Shown: positions 45,779 to 56,135 of the stretch, piece after piece
Position numbering within the stretch: position 1 is the first letter of the stretch
How the letters are laid out: each line of letters begins with the position of its first letter
Origin: Luteibacter sp.
GTDB lineage: Bacteria; Pseudomonadota; Gammaproteobacteria; Xanthomonadales; Rhodanobacteraceae
Assembly: GCF_009912395.1 (NCBI RefSeq)
Contig: NZ_WNDO01000018.1
Coordinates: 1-64,000 of the forward strand
Length of the DNA stretch: 64,000 nt
Direction of reading: 5' to 3'
Position numbers and translations under genes: made by a program
Notes under the pieces: generated by a model
The model's input: only the letters and a program-made list of their open reading frames with translations
The model's database searches: none
Told to the model about the DNA's origin: nothing

Positions 45779-46821
45779 GGGGATATTTCCGGAAGGTTGT
45801 CGAGCAGCGTGCGCACCGGGGCGGGCAGGCCGAGGGCCGCCCGTTCCGCGCGATCGCACCAGCGCCGGTCGGCGCGGTCGGCCACGGCGGCGAGCGGGGC
45901 CGCATGGTCGAACAGGATGGGGGAAACGTCCAGCTTGTAATGGCTGAAGACGTGGGTGAAGGCGGGCAGGGGATCGGGCTGGCGCACGCGGGCGAGGGTG
46001 GCGGCCACCCCGGGGGCGCTATCGGCGTCCACGGCTTCGGGCAGGCTCCACAGGCCGGACCAGACGCCTTGCGGACCGCGTCGTTCGAGCAGCACGCGTC
46101 CCTTCTTGTCACGCACCAGCAGCATCGCGACGGAACGGGTGGGGACTTTCTTGCCGGGCTTTACCGTCGGCAGCACCGCCGTAAGACCGTCGCGATGCGC
46201 GACGCAGGTCGCGGCCTGCGGGCAGAGCAGGCAGGCCGGCTTGCTGCGCACGCAGACGGTGGCGCCAAGATCCATGATCGCTTGCGTGTAGTCCGCCGTG
46301 CGTTTGGCGGGCGTGTGCTCTTCCGCGTGCACCCAGAGTTTCTTTTCGATGGCGCTTTCGCCAGGAAAACCCGTGATGCCGTGGTAGCGCGTGAGCACGC
46401 GCTTGACGTTACCGTCGAGGATCGGAAAGCGCATGCCATGCGCCTGCGCGAGGATCGCGCCTGAGGTGGAGCGGCCGATGCCGGGCAGGTCCATCAACGC
46501 GTCGAGATCGCGCGGCAGGTCGCCATCGTGGCGTTCCATGCACAGGCGCGCCGCCTGGTGCAGGAAGCGCGCGCGACGGTAGTAGCCCAAGCCCGACCAC
46601 AGCGCGAGCACGGTGTCTTCGTCGGCTTCGGCGAGGTCGCGCAGCGTGGGCAGGCGATCGACGAAGCGCTGGAAGTAACCCATGACGGTCACGACCTGGG
46701 TCTGCTGCAGCATGATCTCGGACAACCACACCCGATAGGCGCTGCGCGGATGCTGCCAGGGCAGGTCCTTGCGTCCATGGTGGTCGTACCAGCGGAGCAG
46801 TTCGCGTGCGAAGACGTTCAA
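45775..46821 (-). CDS. mutY: A/G-specific adenine glycosylase
   Basis: The protein is about 348 aa. The Glu-containing start [13 protein letters not shown], HhH motif [16 protein letters not shown], catalytic Asp in [11 protein letters not shown], [4Fe-4S] cysteines [17 protein letters not shown] and a C-terminal Nudix-like 8-oxoG domain are present. It removes adenine opposite 8-oxoguanine. A TTG start at 46821 overlaps the asmA-like stop (TTGA); an in-frame extension to 46974 is not supported. Confidence 0.93.
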   Translation of the reverse strand: MNVFARELLRWYDHHGRKDLPWQHPRSAYRVWLSEIMLQQTQVVTVMGYFQRFVDRLPTLRDLAEADEDTVLALWSGLGYYRRARFLHQAARLCMERHDGDLPRDLDALMDLPGIGRSTSGAILAQAHGMRFPILDGNVKRVLTRYHGITGFPGESAIEKKLWVHAEEHTPAKRTADYTQAIMDLGATVCVRSKPACLLCPQAATCVAHRDGLTAVLPTVKPGKKVPTRSVAMLLVRDKKGRVLLERRGPQGVWSGLWSLPEAVDADSAPGVAATLARVRQPDPLPAFTHVFSHYKLDVSPILFDHAAPLAAVADRADRRWCDRAERAALGLPAPVRTLLDNLPEISP

Positions 46822-47846
46822 GGTGCGGCGCCCACCGACGAAGGCTGGGCCGGCGTGGCTTCCAGGTGCAGCCCCTTGATATGCAGACTGCCGACATCGA
46901 CGCGATCGATGTCGGCGTTGCCCACCAACGGTGGCAGCGACGGCGAGCCTGTGCCGTGCAGGCCTGTCCACCATTCGGCGATCGCGATCGGCGGTACACG
47001 CAGGTCGGCATGCTCGTTGTCGCCGTCGAGTTTCAGGGCGACAAACAGCGGATCGTTCTGGTTGGCGGGCGTCACGCTCAGCACCATGTCGTACGGGGAC
47101 GCGTCGGTACGCGTCACCTTACCGGCGAGCGACGCGCCCACGTCCGCACCGCCACGCCAGGTGGCGGTACCGTGCAGGCTGGCTTCGAAACGGTCCTTGC
47201 TGGACAGCCCTAGTTGTACGTCCGCGAGATCGAGCACGCCATGGTCGAGGGTGGGCATGGTTTCGAGGTTCATCGAATACGGGGTGTCGTCGGCGGTGCG
47301 CGCCGTCATCGAAAGGGCGAATTTCTTCCCGCTGGCGAGGCGGTCGGCATTGGCGTCGATGTTCGACAACAACAACCGCGTGCCGCGGAGCAGGGTACCG
47401 CGCGTGATACGGAAACCGGCGTCGATTGTCGGCAGCGTGGCGCCAGCCATGGACGGACGCGGCGGCAGCGTATCGAGGTAGGCGGAAATGGCGTCGACGT
47501 CGATGCGCGCGCCTTCCACTTCAAGTCGCGACATCGTCGCTTCGCCGCCGAGCAGCGTGTGCCATGGCAACACGAGCTTGCCGCGCGAAGCGGCAAGCAG
47601 CGGCGTGCTGGTGGCCTGCCCGCGCAGGGTGAGGCCATCCAGCTCCAACGCGGGCTTGGGCCAGAGCGTAGGGCTGGCGGGGCTGGCCAGTGTCAGCTCC
47701 AGGCCGGCGGCGCGTGCGCGCGATTGCAGCAGTGCCGTGAAGCGTTCGGGTTGCAGCACCACATAAGTGGCGATCAGCGCGGCCACGACGAACACCGTGA
47801 CGATGCCGCCCACGACGTACAACCCGATGCGTAGCCGCCGGTTCAT
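46818..47846 (-). CDS. AsmA-family protein
   Basis: The 342-aa protein has an N-terminal membrane anchor (LYVVGGIVTVFVVAALIATY) and AsmA-like beta-strand repeats in the periplasm (LTLASPASPTLWPKPALELD, GVLDLADVQLGLSSKD). AsmA-like proteins take part in lipid transfer and outer-membrane assembly. Located between ftsY and mutY. The start is 29 nt after ftsY. Confidence 0.8.
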   Translation of the reverse strand: MNRRLRIGLYVVGGIVTVFVVAALIATYVVLQPERFTALLQSRARAAGLELTLASPASPTLWPKPALELDGLTLRGQATSTPLLAASRGKLVLPWHTLLGGEATMSRLEVEGARIDVDAISAYLDTLPPRPSMAGATLPTIDAGFRITRGTLLRGTRLLLSNIDANADRLASGKKFALSMTARTADDTPYSMNLETMPTLDHGVLDLADVQLGLSSKDRFEASLHGTATWRGGADVGASLAGKVTRTDASPYDMVLSVTPANQNDPLFVALKLDGDNEHADLRVPPIAIAEWWTGLHGTGSPSLPPLVGNADIDRVDVGSLHIKGLHLEATPAQPSSVGAAP

Positions 47847-47875
47847 CGCCGCGACCTGGCCCGTGCCATGCCCAC

Positions 47876-49006
47876 TCAGCCGCCGAGATGCGTCGGCAGG
47901 AGACCGTCGACGAAGGCTTCCGCGTCGAACACGCGCAGGTCGGTGGCGGTTTCACCCAGGCCCACGTAGCGGATCGGCAAGCCGAACTCACGGGCCAGCG
48001 CGAACATCACGCCGCCCTTGGCCGTGCCATCGAGCTTGGTGACGACCAGGCCGGTGACGTTCGCGGTGTCGCGGAACTGGCGCAGCTGGCTGATCGCGTT
48101 CTGGCCGGTGGTGCCGTCGATGACCATGAGCACTTCGTGCGGCGCCGTGGTGTCGAGCTTCTTCATGACGCGGCCGATCTTGCCCAACTCGTCCATGAGG
48201 CCGCCCTGCGTGTGCAGGCGACCGGCGGTGTCGGCGATGAGCACCTGGGTACCGCGCGAGCGCGCAGCCTGCAGGGCGTCGAAGATCACGCTGGCGGCGT
48301 CGGCGTCCTGGCCCTGGGAGACCACGGCCACCTTGTTGCGTTCGCCCCAGGTCTTCAGCTGCTCCACGGCGGCGGCGCGGAAGGTGTCGCCGGCGGCGAG
48401 CAGCACGTTGCGGCCTTCGTCGGTGTAGCGGCGTGCGAGCTTGCCGATGGTGGTGGTCTTGCCCACGCCGTTGATGCCCACGGTGAGGATCACGAAGGGC
48501 GTGTGCGTGGAGACGTCGAGCGGCTTCTCCACGGGCTTGAGCCACGAGACCAGTTCGGCGCGCAGCGCCTTGAGCAATTCGGCGGCGTCGGCGAACTCGC
48601 GCTTGTGCATGCGTTTACGCAGCGCTTCGACGAGGTTGGTGCTCGCCTCGACACCGACATCGGCCGTGATCAGCGCGGTTTCCAGTTCGTCGAGCAGGTC
48701 GTCGTCGAGCTTGGGGTTGCGCACGAAGAGCGACGTGAGGCTTTTCGCGAAGCCGCTGCCGGCCAGGCGTTCGCGCCAGCTGCGGCGCGCGGGCTGGGCA
48801 GCTTCGACGACTTCGGCTTCCTCGGCCTCGGGAGCGACGTCCGGAACCTCGGGCGCGGGGGCCACGGTTTCGGCAAGCGCCTCGGCCACGACCGGGGTGC
48901 TTTCGACCGCGACCGGGTCGGCCGGCGCGTCGATGCGTTCCTCGACAGGCGCTTCTTCGGGCTTCGCGGTGGGTTCGGCGGGCTTCTTTTTCCAGAACTT
49001 GAGCAT
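47876..49006 (-). CDS. ftsY: Signal recognition particle receptor FtsY
   Basis: The 376-aa protein has an acidic, variable N-terminal A domain, then the NG GTPase: GINGVGKTTTIGKLA (G1), DTAGRLHTQGGLMDEL (G3), TKLDGTAKGG (G4) and the C-terminal GLGETATDLRVFD. It docks the SRP-ribosome complex at the inner membrane. Divergent from rsmD (64-nt gap), as commonly arranged in gammaproteobacteria. Confidence 0.97.
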   Translation of the reverse strand: MLKFWKKKPAEPTAKPEEAPVEERIDAPADPVAVESTPVVAEALAETVAPAPEVPDVAPEAEEAEVVEAAQPARRSWRERLAGSGFAKSLTSLFVRNPKLDDDLLDELETALITADVGVEASTNLVEALRKRMHKREFADAAELLKALRAELVSWLKPVEKPLDVSTHTPFVILTVGINGVGKTTTIGKLARRYTDEGRNVLLAAGDTFRAAAVEQLKTWGERNKVAVVSQGQDADAASVIFDALQAARSRGTQVLIADTAGRLHTQGGLMDELGKIGRVMKKLDTTAPHEVLMVIDGTTGQNAISQLRQFRDTANVTGLVVTKLDGTAKGGVMFALAREFGLPIRYVGLGETATDLRVFDAEAFVDGLLPTHLGG

Positions 49007-49070
49007 TGCGCGACGGATTCAAAGACAATAGGTGAATGCTAGCACTCCCGCCCCCACTGGCCGCTGATCG

Positions 49071-50182
<1,112 letters not shown>

Positions 50183-50198
50183 ACCAAAGGTGATCATC

Positions 50199-50702
50199 AT
50201 GCGTAAGTTCGTTCTCGCCGCGTCCGTGGCCCTGACCGCCGCCCTGGCCCTCTCCGCCTGCAACAAGTCGGAAGACGCCGACCAGGCCGCCACCCAGCAG
50301 GAAGCCGCCGTCTCCAAGCCGACCGATCCGAAGGACACCAAGGCGTGGAGCCAGTTCTTCGGCCAGATCGTGCGCAAGAACATGCAGGGCATGACGGCCG
50401 ACCGTCCGTTCCCGTACTTCGTGCCGGCCGGTGACGACCAGGAAGGCCAGGACGGTCGCCAGCGCCAGCTCGACAACGTCCAGGGCACCGTCGCCCGCGG
50501 CGTCACCCCGGGCAACATGCTCGTCTTCGGTGGCCCGGAATCGGCCAAGACCGCCGACCTGATCGTCGAAGCCTTCAAGAACGCCCAGCCGGGTACGTTC
50601 AAGAACGTGATCGTGCTGTTCATCGGCGACCAGGCCGACCAGCAGCGCGTCGCCGACGCCCTGGCCTCCAGCGGCGCGACCTTCCGCTTCGTCGCGATGT
50701 GA
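50199..50702 (+). CDS. Predicted lipoprotein
   Basis: The 167-aa protein has a lipoprotein signal (MRKFVLAASVALTAALALSA, Cys21) and a mature part with helical and beta segments (TPGNMLVFGGPESAKTADLI). It starts 16 nt after coaD and is followed by a strong terminator. No specific family recognised. Confidence 0.75.
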   Translation: MRKFVLAASVALTAALALSACNKSEDADQAATQQEAAVSKPTDPKDTKAWSQFFGQIVRKNMQGMTADRPFPYFVPAGDDQEGQDGRQRQLDNVQGTVARGVTPGNMLVFGGPESAKTADLIVEAFKNAQPGTFKNVIVLFIGDQADQQRVADALASSGATFRFVAM

Positions 50703-50734
50703 TCGCGCCGGACTTCGGTCCGGTAGTGACAATG

Positions 50735-50765
50735 AAACGCCCCTCGTTCGAGGGGCGTTTTTTTT
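50735..50765 (+). terminator. Rho-independent terminator
   Basis: AAACGCCCCTCG-TTCG-AGGGGCGTTT with a run of eight or more T. Ends the coaD-lipoprotein transcript. The REP pair follows. Confidence 0.93.
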
Positions 50766-50774
50766 GGCCGTATC

Positions 50775-50846
50775 GTAGGAGCGCGCTTGCGCGCGATGCA
50801 GGGTTGTCGCGAGCGCCCATCGCGCGCAAGCGCGCTCCTACATGGG
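50775..50846. repeat. REP/BIME pair
   Basis: GTAGGAGCGCGCTTGCGCGC and its inverse (GCGCGCAAGCGCGCTCCTAC) flank a short spacer, forming a large dyad. A related decayed pair is at 949-1019. Lies between the terminator and the monooxygenase stop, whose last codons overlap it. Confidence 0.85.
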
Positions 50847-51950
50847 ATATGGTTCGGGGTCGTGGGAGAGCAGGGTGGCGATGGAGATGGCGGCTTCTTC
50901 GGCCGATGGAACGATGCGCGCGAACATGGCGGTCTCGTAAGCCGCCACGGCATCGTCGAACGTGCTCTCGCCGGTCAGCGCGCGTGCCAGTTCAAGCGCA
51001 TCGTGCATGGCGTTGTTGACGCCCTCGCCGCCGAAGGGCGACATCACGTGCGCCGCATCGCCCAGCAACGTGAGTCCCTTGCGGTGGTTCCAGCAGTGGC
51101 CAACGGGAAGCGCATGCAAGGGCAGCACGGCGAAGCGATCGCCGCTGGCGCGGATCAGGTCGAGTAGGGTGTCGTCGTAGCCGTCGAACTCGCGGATCAG
51201 GCCCTCGCGCACGGCTTGCGGCGAAGTGAAGTCGAAACGTTTCTCCGCCCAGCCCAGGGGAACGCGGAAGATCGCGTAGCCACGGAAATGCGAGTGGCCG
51301 TTGCGCTGGACGATGAGCGCCTTGCCACCGCCCTCCGCGCCCATCTTGCCGCGACCGACCAGGGCCGCCAGCGCGGGGTGCGCGCGATCGACATCGTCGA
51401 TACCGAATTCGATGAAGCACACGCCGCTGTACTGCGGCTTGTAGGGCGACAGCAGCGGACGAATGCGCGACCAGGTGCCGTCCGCGCCGACCACCAGATC
51501 GAAAGGCCCCTCGACGCCATCGTCGAAGACCAAGTTCCATCGACCGTCCCCATGGTCGTGGATATCGCGCAGGTTCCGCGCCCAGCGCACGGTGTCCTCG
51601 GGAAGCGCATCGAGCAGCATGGCCCGCAGGGCGGACCGGTCGATTTCGGGACGCTCGCCCTCCGCCCCTGGATCGTGGTCGAACAACAGGCGACCTTGCG
51701 TGTCGTACTGACGCGAGCCCTGGTCTTCGTAGCGGGCCGCGGCCCTGAAGGCATCCATAAGCCCCGCTTGTTCCAGCGCGAGCAGGCCGGAGCCCTCGTG
51801 AAGGTCCAGCGTGCCGCCCTGGGGGCGTTCCGTCGGGTGCCTGTCCCGTTCGAAGACGATGCTGGGGATGCCCTGGCGGTGGAGAAGGAGCGCCAGCGTG
51901 AGGCCGCCTGGGCCTCCGCCGACGATGGCGATCCTGGGATGGGAATGCAT
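50838..51950 (-). CDS. FAD-dependent monooxygenase (TetX-like)
   Basis: The 370-aa flavoprotein has GGGPGGLTLALLLHRQG (N-terminal FAD), DLVVGADGTWSRIRP and GDAAHVMSPFGGEGVNNAMH (FAD ribityl motif). Related to aromatic hydroxylases and TetX-like drug-modifying oxygenases; substrate unknown. Divergent from a MarR gene with shared palindromic operator, so probably substrate-induced. The last codons fall in the REP element. Confidence 0.85.
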   Translation of the reverse strand: MHSHPRIAIVGGGPGGLTLALLLHRQGIPSIVFERDRHPTERPQGGTLDLHEGSGLLALEQAGLMDAFRAAARYEDQGSRQYDTQGRLLFDHDPGAEGERPEIDRSALRAMLLDALPEDTVRWARNLRDIHDHGDGRWNLVFDDGVEGPFDLVVGADGTWSRIRPLLSPYKPQYSGVCFIEFGIDDVDRAHPALAALVGRGKMGAEGGGKALIVQRNGHSHFRGYAIFRVPLGWAEKRFDFTSPQAVREGLIREFDGYDDTLLDLIRASGDRFAVLPLHALPVGHCWNHRKGLTLLGDAAHVMSPFGGEGVNNAMHDALELARALTGESTFDDAVAAYETAMFARIVPSAEEAAISIATLLSHDPEPYPM

Positions 51951-51960
51951 GAGGTCACCG

Positions 51961-52001
51961 AGTAATATAGGTTCCTATGTAATATAGATAGGAGGCTATG
52001 T
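51961..52001. promoter_or_regulatory. MarR operator between monooxygenase and regulator
   Basis: ATAGGTTCCTAT (51967-51978) is a perfect 12-bp palindrome. A second, imperfect one (ATAGATAGGAGGCTAT) overlaps the marR ribosome site. AT-rich against the surrounding GC. Fits autorepression by the MarR protein and co-control of the divergent monooxygenase. Confidence 0.7.
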
Positions 52002-52002
52002 A

Positions 52003-52455
52003 ATGACAAGTGACTCCCGTGTAGCCGAGTCAGGGGCTTCGTTGCACCGCATTGGCCAGATCTATCGAACCTTTATCAAGCAGGTCGACGAGCCGCTTCG
52101 CCAGGTGGGCCTGGCCGTGGGGCAACTTCCTGTGCTGGTCACGCTGAAGAACGCCGGTGCCTCGTCGCAGGCGGAGCTGGCGCGGGTAGCGCAGGTCGAG
52201 CAGCCGAGCATGGCCCAGTTGCTCAATCGCATGGAGCGGGATGGCTTGATCGAGCGCGTTCCTGATCCGGCCGACGGGCGTAGTCGACTCGTCTCGCTAA
52301 CGGGGCAGGCGACGCGGCGATTGCCGGCTGGCAAGGCGGTGATGGATAGCCTGGCGGTGAAGGCGCTGGAAGGGTTTTCACGGGAGGAGCGCGATGTGCT
52401 GCAAGACTTACTGTCGCGGATCCAGGCGAATCTCGAACGCGTGTCGAAAGGCTGA
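52003..52455 (+). CDS. MarR-family transcriptional regulator
   Basis: The 150-aa winged-helix protein (GQLPVLVTLKNAGASSQAEL, QVEQPSMAQLLNRMERDGLI, RVPDPADGRSRLVSLTGQAT) is MarR-like. It likely represses itself and the monooxygenase until a small phenolic or drug ligand binds. Convergent with the LysR gene. Confidence 0.9.
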   Translation: MTSDSRVAESGASLHRIGQIYRTFIKQVDEPLRQVGLAVGQLPVLVTLKNAGASSQAELARVAQVEQPSMAQLLNRMERDGLIERVPDPADGRSRLVSLTGQATRRLPAGKAVMDSLAVKALEGFSREERDVLQDLLSRIQANLERVSKG

Positions 52456-52470
52456 TCCCCCGCGACGCGT

Positions 52471-53421
52471 TCAGGAGCCTGCGGTATCCAGATGCTCCGT
52501 CAGCATGTCGATGAAGACGCGGACACGGGCGGAAAGATGCCTGCGGTGGGGATAGACGGCGAAGACGGCGATCTCGTCCGTCACGCACGACGTCAGCACG
52601 GCACGGAGACGACCGCTGTCTACTTCGTCTTTCGCGACGAAGTCGGGAAGGAAAGCGATGCCCATGCCGGTGACCGCGGCATCGCGAATGGCTTCGCCGC
52701 TGTCGAACAGGCATCGGCTCTTTGCCTCGATGGCGATGCGCTCGCCATCTGGGGTGCGAAACGTCCATGGATACGTTGTCGTTCGCGATCCGAAGAGAAG
52801 GCGCTCGTGTTTCGAGAGATCGGCCGGTCGCTCAGGTTCGCCCCTTGAAGCCAGGTAGGTCGGCGCGGCATAGAAACCCGGACGCGAACGTGCGACGACA
52901 CGGGCGACAAGCGACGAGTCCGGCGCGACACCGCCCACACGGATACCCAGGTCGTAGCCTTCTTCCACGAGATCGACCACCCGGTCGCTGAAGCTAACCT
53001 CCGCCTCCACGCGGGGCCATGCGGCGAGGTAGTCGCGAAGCACGGGTAGCACCACGATCCGCCCGAACGCGCCGGATACCGTCATGCGCAGGACACCCTT
53101 CGGTTCGGGCCGCTCCTGACGGATGCTTGCTTCGGCGTCGTCGAGGTCGGCCAGCACCTGCGTACAGCGTTCGTAGAACAGTTCGCCATCCGTCGTCATT
53201 GCCACGCGGCGTGTCGTCCTGTGCAGAAGGCGCGTTCCCAGGTGGGTCTCCAGGCGGGCGAGTGCCTTGCCGACCGCGGAGCGGGTCAGTCCCAGGGACT
53301 TGCCGCCTGCGATGAAGCTGCCTGTCTGGGCGACGGCCACGAAGGCGCGTAGGGCGCCCAAGTCGATACCTGAGCCGGAATGGACGGCGGGGACGGCGCG
53401 GAAACGCTTTGGGGAAACCAT
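52471..53421 (-). CDS. LysR-family transcriptional regulator
   Basis: The 316-aa protein has an N-terminal winged HTH (LGALRAFVAVAQTGSFIAGG, SLGLTRSAVGKALARLETHL) and a periplasmic-binding-like effector domain. Divergent from the esterase gene (66-nt gap), which it probably controls. The spacer has an ATTTCG...CGAAAT inverted repeat. Confidence 0.9.
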   Translation of the reverse strand: MVSPKRFRAVPAVHSGSGIDLGALRAFVAVAQTGSFIAGGKSLGLTRSAVGKALARLETHLGTRLLHRTTRRVAMTTDGELFYERCTQVLADLDDAEASIRQERPEPKGVLRMTVSGAFGRIVVLPVLRDYLAAWPRVEAEVSFSDRVVDLVEEGYDLGIRVGGVAPDSSLVARVVARSRPGFYAAPTYLASRGEPERPADLSKHERLLFGSRTTTYPWTFRTPDGERIAIEAKSRCLFDSGEAIRDAAVTGMGIAFLPDFVAKDEVDSGRLRAVLTSCVTDEIAVFAVYPHRRHLSARVRVFIDMLTEHLDTAGS

Positions 53422-53487
53422 TTCGTGAATATAGCTCGCATGATTTTCATACGCGAAATCTATTTCCCAATCTGACGGAGAAGACCC

Positions 53488-54447
53488 ATGCCCTTGCCAT
53501 CATCCATCCAGGACGCCCTCGCGCGTTGGGCCGCCTCCGCGGCACCCATCGCAGGCTTGCTGAAGGGAGGGAGCGACACGAACTGGACGCAGGCGCGCAC
53601 GATGTACCTCGACACGCTCGCCGCGCTTTTTCCGGCACCTCCTGGTGTCACGTTTTCACGGATCGACCTGGGCGGCGTGCGTACGACACAGGTGGTCCCG
53701 GAGCATGTCGAGGCTGGCCGTACGCTGTTCTATATCCATGGTGGCCGCTACGCGCATGGAGGACCGGATGGCTACCACGGTCTTGCCGGTCACTACGCGC
53801 AGCGACTTCGCGCGACCGTCTACCTGCCCGACTACCGGCAGGCGCCGGAACATCGTTTCCCCGTGCCGATCGACGATACCTTCCAGGCCTACCGTGGCCT
53901 GCTCGCGAAAGGTGTCGATCCCTCGTCGCTGGCCATTTCCGGTGATTCCGCGGGTGGTGCGATGGTGATCACCATCATGCGCAGGGCACGCGACGCGGGG
54001 CTTGCGCTTCCGGCAGGTGGTGTCGCCATCTCGCCCTGGGCGAATCTGACCCATGGCGGCGCATCGACCAGGGACAGGGATGGTCTTGATCCGTTGTGCA
54101 GCGTCGAATACCTTGAACTGCTTACCCGCAACTTCCTTGGCGATACCCTCGCCACCGATCCCGACGCATCGCCGGTGTTTGCCGATGTGCGTGGCCTGCC
54201 GCCGACGCTCGTGCAGATCGGCGAGAACGAGGTGATGCTGAGCGATGCGATTCGCCTCGCGGGTCATCTGGGGGAAAACCGGGTGCGGACCTCGCTCGAG
54301 GTCTGGCCAGGCATGTTCCACGTCTGGCATCTCTGCGCGGGGCAGCTGCCCGAAGCGGACCAGGCGCTACACAACGCGGTGACTTTCCTGGAGGAGGCGT
54401 TCGCGACGGTGCAAGAACGCGCAGAGAGGCGCGCGCGCGCCAGTTGA
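53488..54447 (+). CDS. Alpha/beta hydrolase, HSL-type esterase
   Basis: The 319-aa protein has the HSL-family oxyanion motif (YIHGGRYAHGG, where Gly of HGGG is Arg), nucleophile GDSAGGAMV, Asp near SLEVWPGM and His in FHVWH. Probably hydrolyses short carboxyl esters. Divergent from LysR, likely its regulator. The Arg in HGGR is unusual. Confidence 0.85.
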   Translation: MPLPSSIQDALARWAASAAPIAGLLKGGSDTNWTQARTMYLDTLAALFPAPPGVTFSRIDLGGVRTTQVVPEHVEAGRTLFYIHGGRYAHGGPDGYHGLAGHYAQRLRATVYLPDYRQAPEHRFPVPIDDTFQAYRGLLAKGVDPSSLAISGDSAGGAMVITIMRRARDAGLALPAGGVAISPWANLTHGGASTRDRDGLDPLCSVEYLELLTRNFLGDTLATDPDASPVFADVRGLPPTLVQIGENEVMLSDAIRLAGHLGENRVRTSLEVWPGMFHVWHLCAGQLPEADQALHNAVTFLEEAFATVQERAERRARAS

Positions 54448-54553
54448 AACACACCGGCGGTACCGCAGCGCGTGCGAAACGTATCGCCCGATTCGCCGCT
54501 GGATGCCATCGCGACGAACGGGCTACCCTATGCAGCTTCAGGGAGCAGACCGC

Positions 54554-55417
54554 ATGTACGTTTACGACCGCAAGCGCACCGATCTGTTCTTCGCCTTCGC
54601 GCCGGCCGTCGTCGGATACGTCGTCCTGTTGTTCCCCTTGTCCCTGATCGGGCTGGTCGTCGGCATCGGATTCACCGGGGTCGTCGGCCTGACGACCCTT
54701 GTCTTTGCCTGGATACGCCTGCTCCGGCCCGGTCGACCGGTGGCCGGGCTCAAGTGGTTACGGATCGGATTGGGTATCGGCCTGCTGGGATCCATCTTCG
54801 CGCTGGTCGTCTTCGTCAAGGCGCTGATCGATCGCGACGGTTCGGACGGTATCGAATTTCCGGTGGCCTTGATCAACGTCGGTATCCTGGCTACCTGGTT
54901 CTTTCGGGCCTCCTTCCCCGGCCGATCGATGGGAGGGGCGGAAAACTGGGCCGTCGCCTACTTGGTCGCCTTCGTGCTCGGCCTTCACGCAATGATCTGC
55001 GTCGCCGGTGTCTATGGTGGACTGCCCGAGCGCCTCAAGGCGCGGCAGCTCGCCGAGGTCGCGACGCTGGGCGACGCGGCGAGGCATGCCGTCGAAGCCT
55101 TCGCCTCCGCGCACGAGGGACGACTACCCAACGACAATCGTGAAGCCGGCTTGCCGCAGCCGGGTACGGAAGGCGGCCGATACGTCGCCTCGCTGACCAT
55201 CGACCATGGCAGCGTCAGGATCCTGTTCGGAAAGGATCCGTTTTCCACCTTGTTCGATGTTGACGATGGCGGCCGCTGGTTTACCTTCGTGCCCGTGCGG
55301 GGTGACGTGCCTGGGCACGTGGTGCGGTGGACCTGCCAGGACGGAGAGCCGTTTCAGGCCAATTCCTGTACCAAACCGCCCTTCGGATTGCCCCGCGTAC
55401 CGGGTACGGGATTCTGA
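54554..55417 (+). CDS. Membrane protein of unknown function
   Basis: The 287-aa protein has several hydrophobic segments in the first 160 residues (FFAFAPAVVGYVVLLFPLSL, IGLGIGLLGSIFALVVFVK). A pilin-like or soluble tail follows (LAEVATLGDAARHAVEAFAS, HEGRLPNDNREAGLPQPG). Start 54554 has GGGAG upstream and avoids a long leader. No family recognised. Confidence 0.7.
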   Translation: MYVYDRKRTDLFFAFAPAVVGYVVLLFPLSLIGLVVGIGFTGVVGLTTLVFAWIRLLRPGRPVAGLKWLRIGLGIGLLGSIFALVVFVKALIDRDGSDGIEFPVALINVGILATWFFRASFPGRSMGGAENWAVAYLVAFVLGLHAMICVAGVYGGLPERLKARQLAEVATLGDAARHAVEAFASAHEGRLPNDNREAGLPQPGTEGGRYVASLTIDHGSVRILFGKDPFSTLFDVDDGGRWFTFVPVRGDVPGHVVRWTCQDGEPFQANSCTKPPFGLPRVPGTGF

Positions 55418-55427
55418 CGGAAGCGCT

Positions 55428-55727
55428 TCAGCTCGCCGGAGCTGTCCCCGGCGCGGTCGCCTGGTCCCGTTTGGCGTGCGTATGCGTCAATGCCCAGGTG
55501 GACGCCATGCCCACATAGCCGGCGACCGTCAGGCAGGCGACGAAGACGGTGAACAGGGCCAAGCGCTGGGTCGCCTTCAACGGGCGTCGACGGGCCACCC
55601 GACCCACCGCCCAGCCGGCCATCAGTGCGGCCACGGCCAGCAGGGTCGGCAGCAGGCCGACATAGGCGAAATCCCGGGCCGGATCGGTGACCGGCGTATC
55701 GACGAAGGGCCAGGGAAGCGGTGTCAC
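55428..55727 (-). CDS. Small two-helix membrane protein
   Basis: The 99-aa protein has two hydrophobic segments (VGLLPTLLAVAALMAGWAVG, LALFTVFVACLTVAGYVGMA). Convergent with the preceding membrane protein and divergent from ferredoxin. No family recognised. Confidence 0.65.
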   Translation of the reverse strand: MTPLPWPFVDTPVTDPARDFAYVGLLPTLLAVAALMAGWAVGRVARRRPLKATQRLALFTVFVACLTVAGYVGMASTWALTHTHAKRDQATAPGTAPAS

Positions 55728-55762
55728 GCAGGATTCGTCCGTGGGTGGGGGAGACTGAATAG

Positions 55763-56074
<312 letters not shown>

Positions 56075-56135
56075 GCCCTCGTGGGCGTCATGCGTTAATC
56101 TCGACGGCAGCGATCCAGTTTCCGGAGAGACATCG

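Noticed and set aside
47888..49042. 384-aa plus-strand frame opposite ftsY
   Set aside because: Mirror frame of a conserved essential gene; Gly/His-rich composition, no ribosome site.
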